Of a stretch of DNA of 5,931 bases, positions 5,902 through 5,931 are shown in pieces. Under the pieces are notes generated by a model that worked only from the letters and a program-made list of their open reading frames with translations, ran no database searches and was not told where the DNA came from. Made by a program: the position numbers and the translations under genes. Position 1 is the first letter of the stretch; every line of letters begins with the position of its first letter. The stretch is taken from positions 1 to 5,931 of the forward strand of contig JBFXEO010000183.1 of the NCBI GenBank assembly GCA_050180015.1, written 5' to 3'. The DNA is from JBFXEO01 sp050180015. Lineage in GTDB: Bacteria; Bacteroidota; Bacteroidia; Bacteroidales; Tenuifilaceae.

Positions 5902-5931
5902 GGCAAAATCAATAAAACATGAACAATCCAA

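Noticed and set aside
5902..5931. Earlier TTG start for the kinase at the window edge
   Set aside because: It would add ten residues ahead of an ideal signal peptide beginning at the ATG at 5901.

Overview
The window looks like a piece of a Bacteroidota (probably Bacteroidales-type) chromosome. All five supported protein genes lie on the minus strand. The signs are A+T-rich genes with little Shine-Dalgarno signal, a TPR-periplasmic/LytS-type histidine kinase paired with a LytTR response regulator, lipoboxes and signal peptides of Bacteroidota style, and a TAnnTTT-like promoter element.

Right half (5901 down to 2902): a two-component operon. A 725-residue membrane histidine kinase with about ten TPRs outside the cytoplasm is followed after 57 bp by a 254-residue REC-LytTR regulator. 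A strong hairpin with a T-run (2866-2826) probably terminates this transcript.

Middle (2901-2371): about 530 bp with no convincing protein gene, but not empty. In minus-strand order it holds (a) the terminator hairpin, (b) a palindrome-dense stretch at 2584-2822, visibly richer in G+C than its surroundings, containing two similarly organised foldable units, (c) three direct repeats of 9 bp separated by exactly 12-bp spacers (2573-2523) that fit the published LytTR binding consensus, (d) a possible Bacteroidota promoter (2501-2470), and (e) a roughly 60-bp leader element.

Left half (2370 to 1): a small lipoprotein, a 206-residue secreted protein and a roughly 350-residue secreted protein whose start overlaps the end of the preceding gene. 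The leader element before the lipoprotein occurs again before the 206-residue gene, at almost the same distance from the start codon. The last gene stops at an amber codon, but the same frame stays open with protein-like sequence to the window edge, so the gene is probably interrupted.

Working model (inference): the kinase senses an envelope or periplasmic signal through its TPRs, the LytTR regulator binds the 21-bp-period operator, and the target is the downstream lipoprotein/secreted-protein cluster. The combination of adjacent LytTR sites and duplicated leaders is the most original signal in the window.
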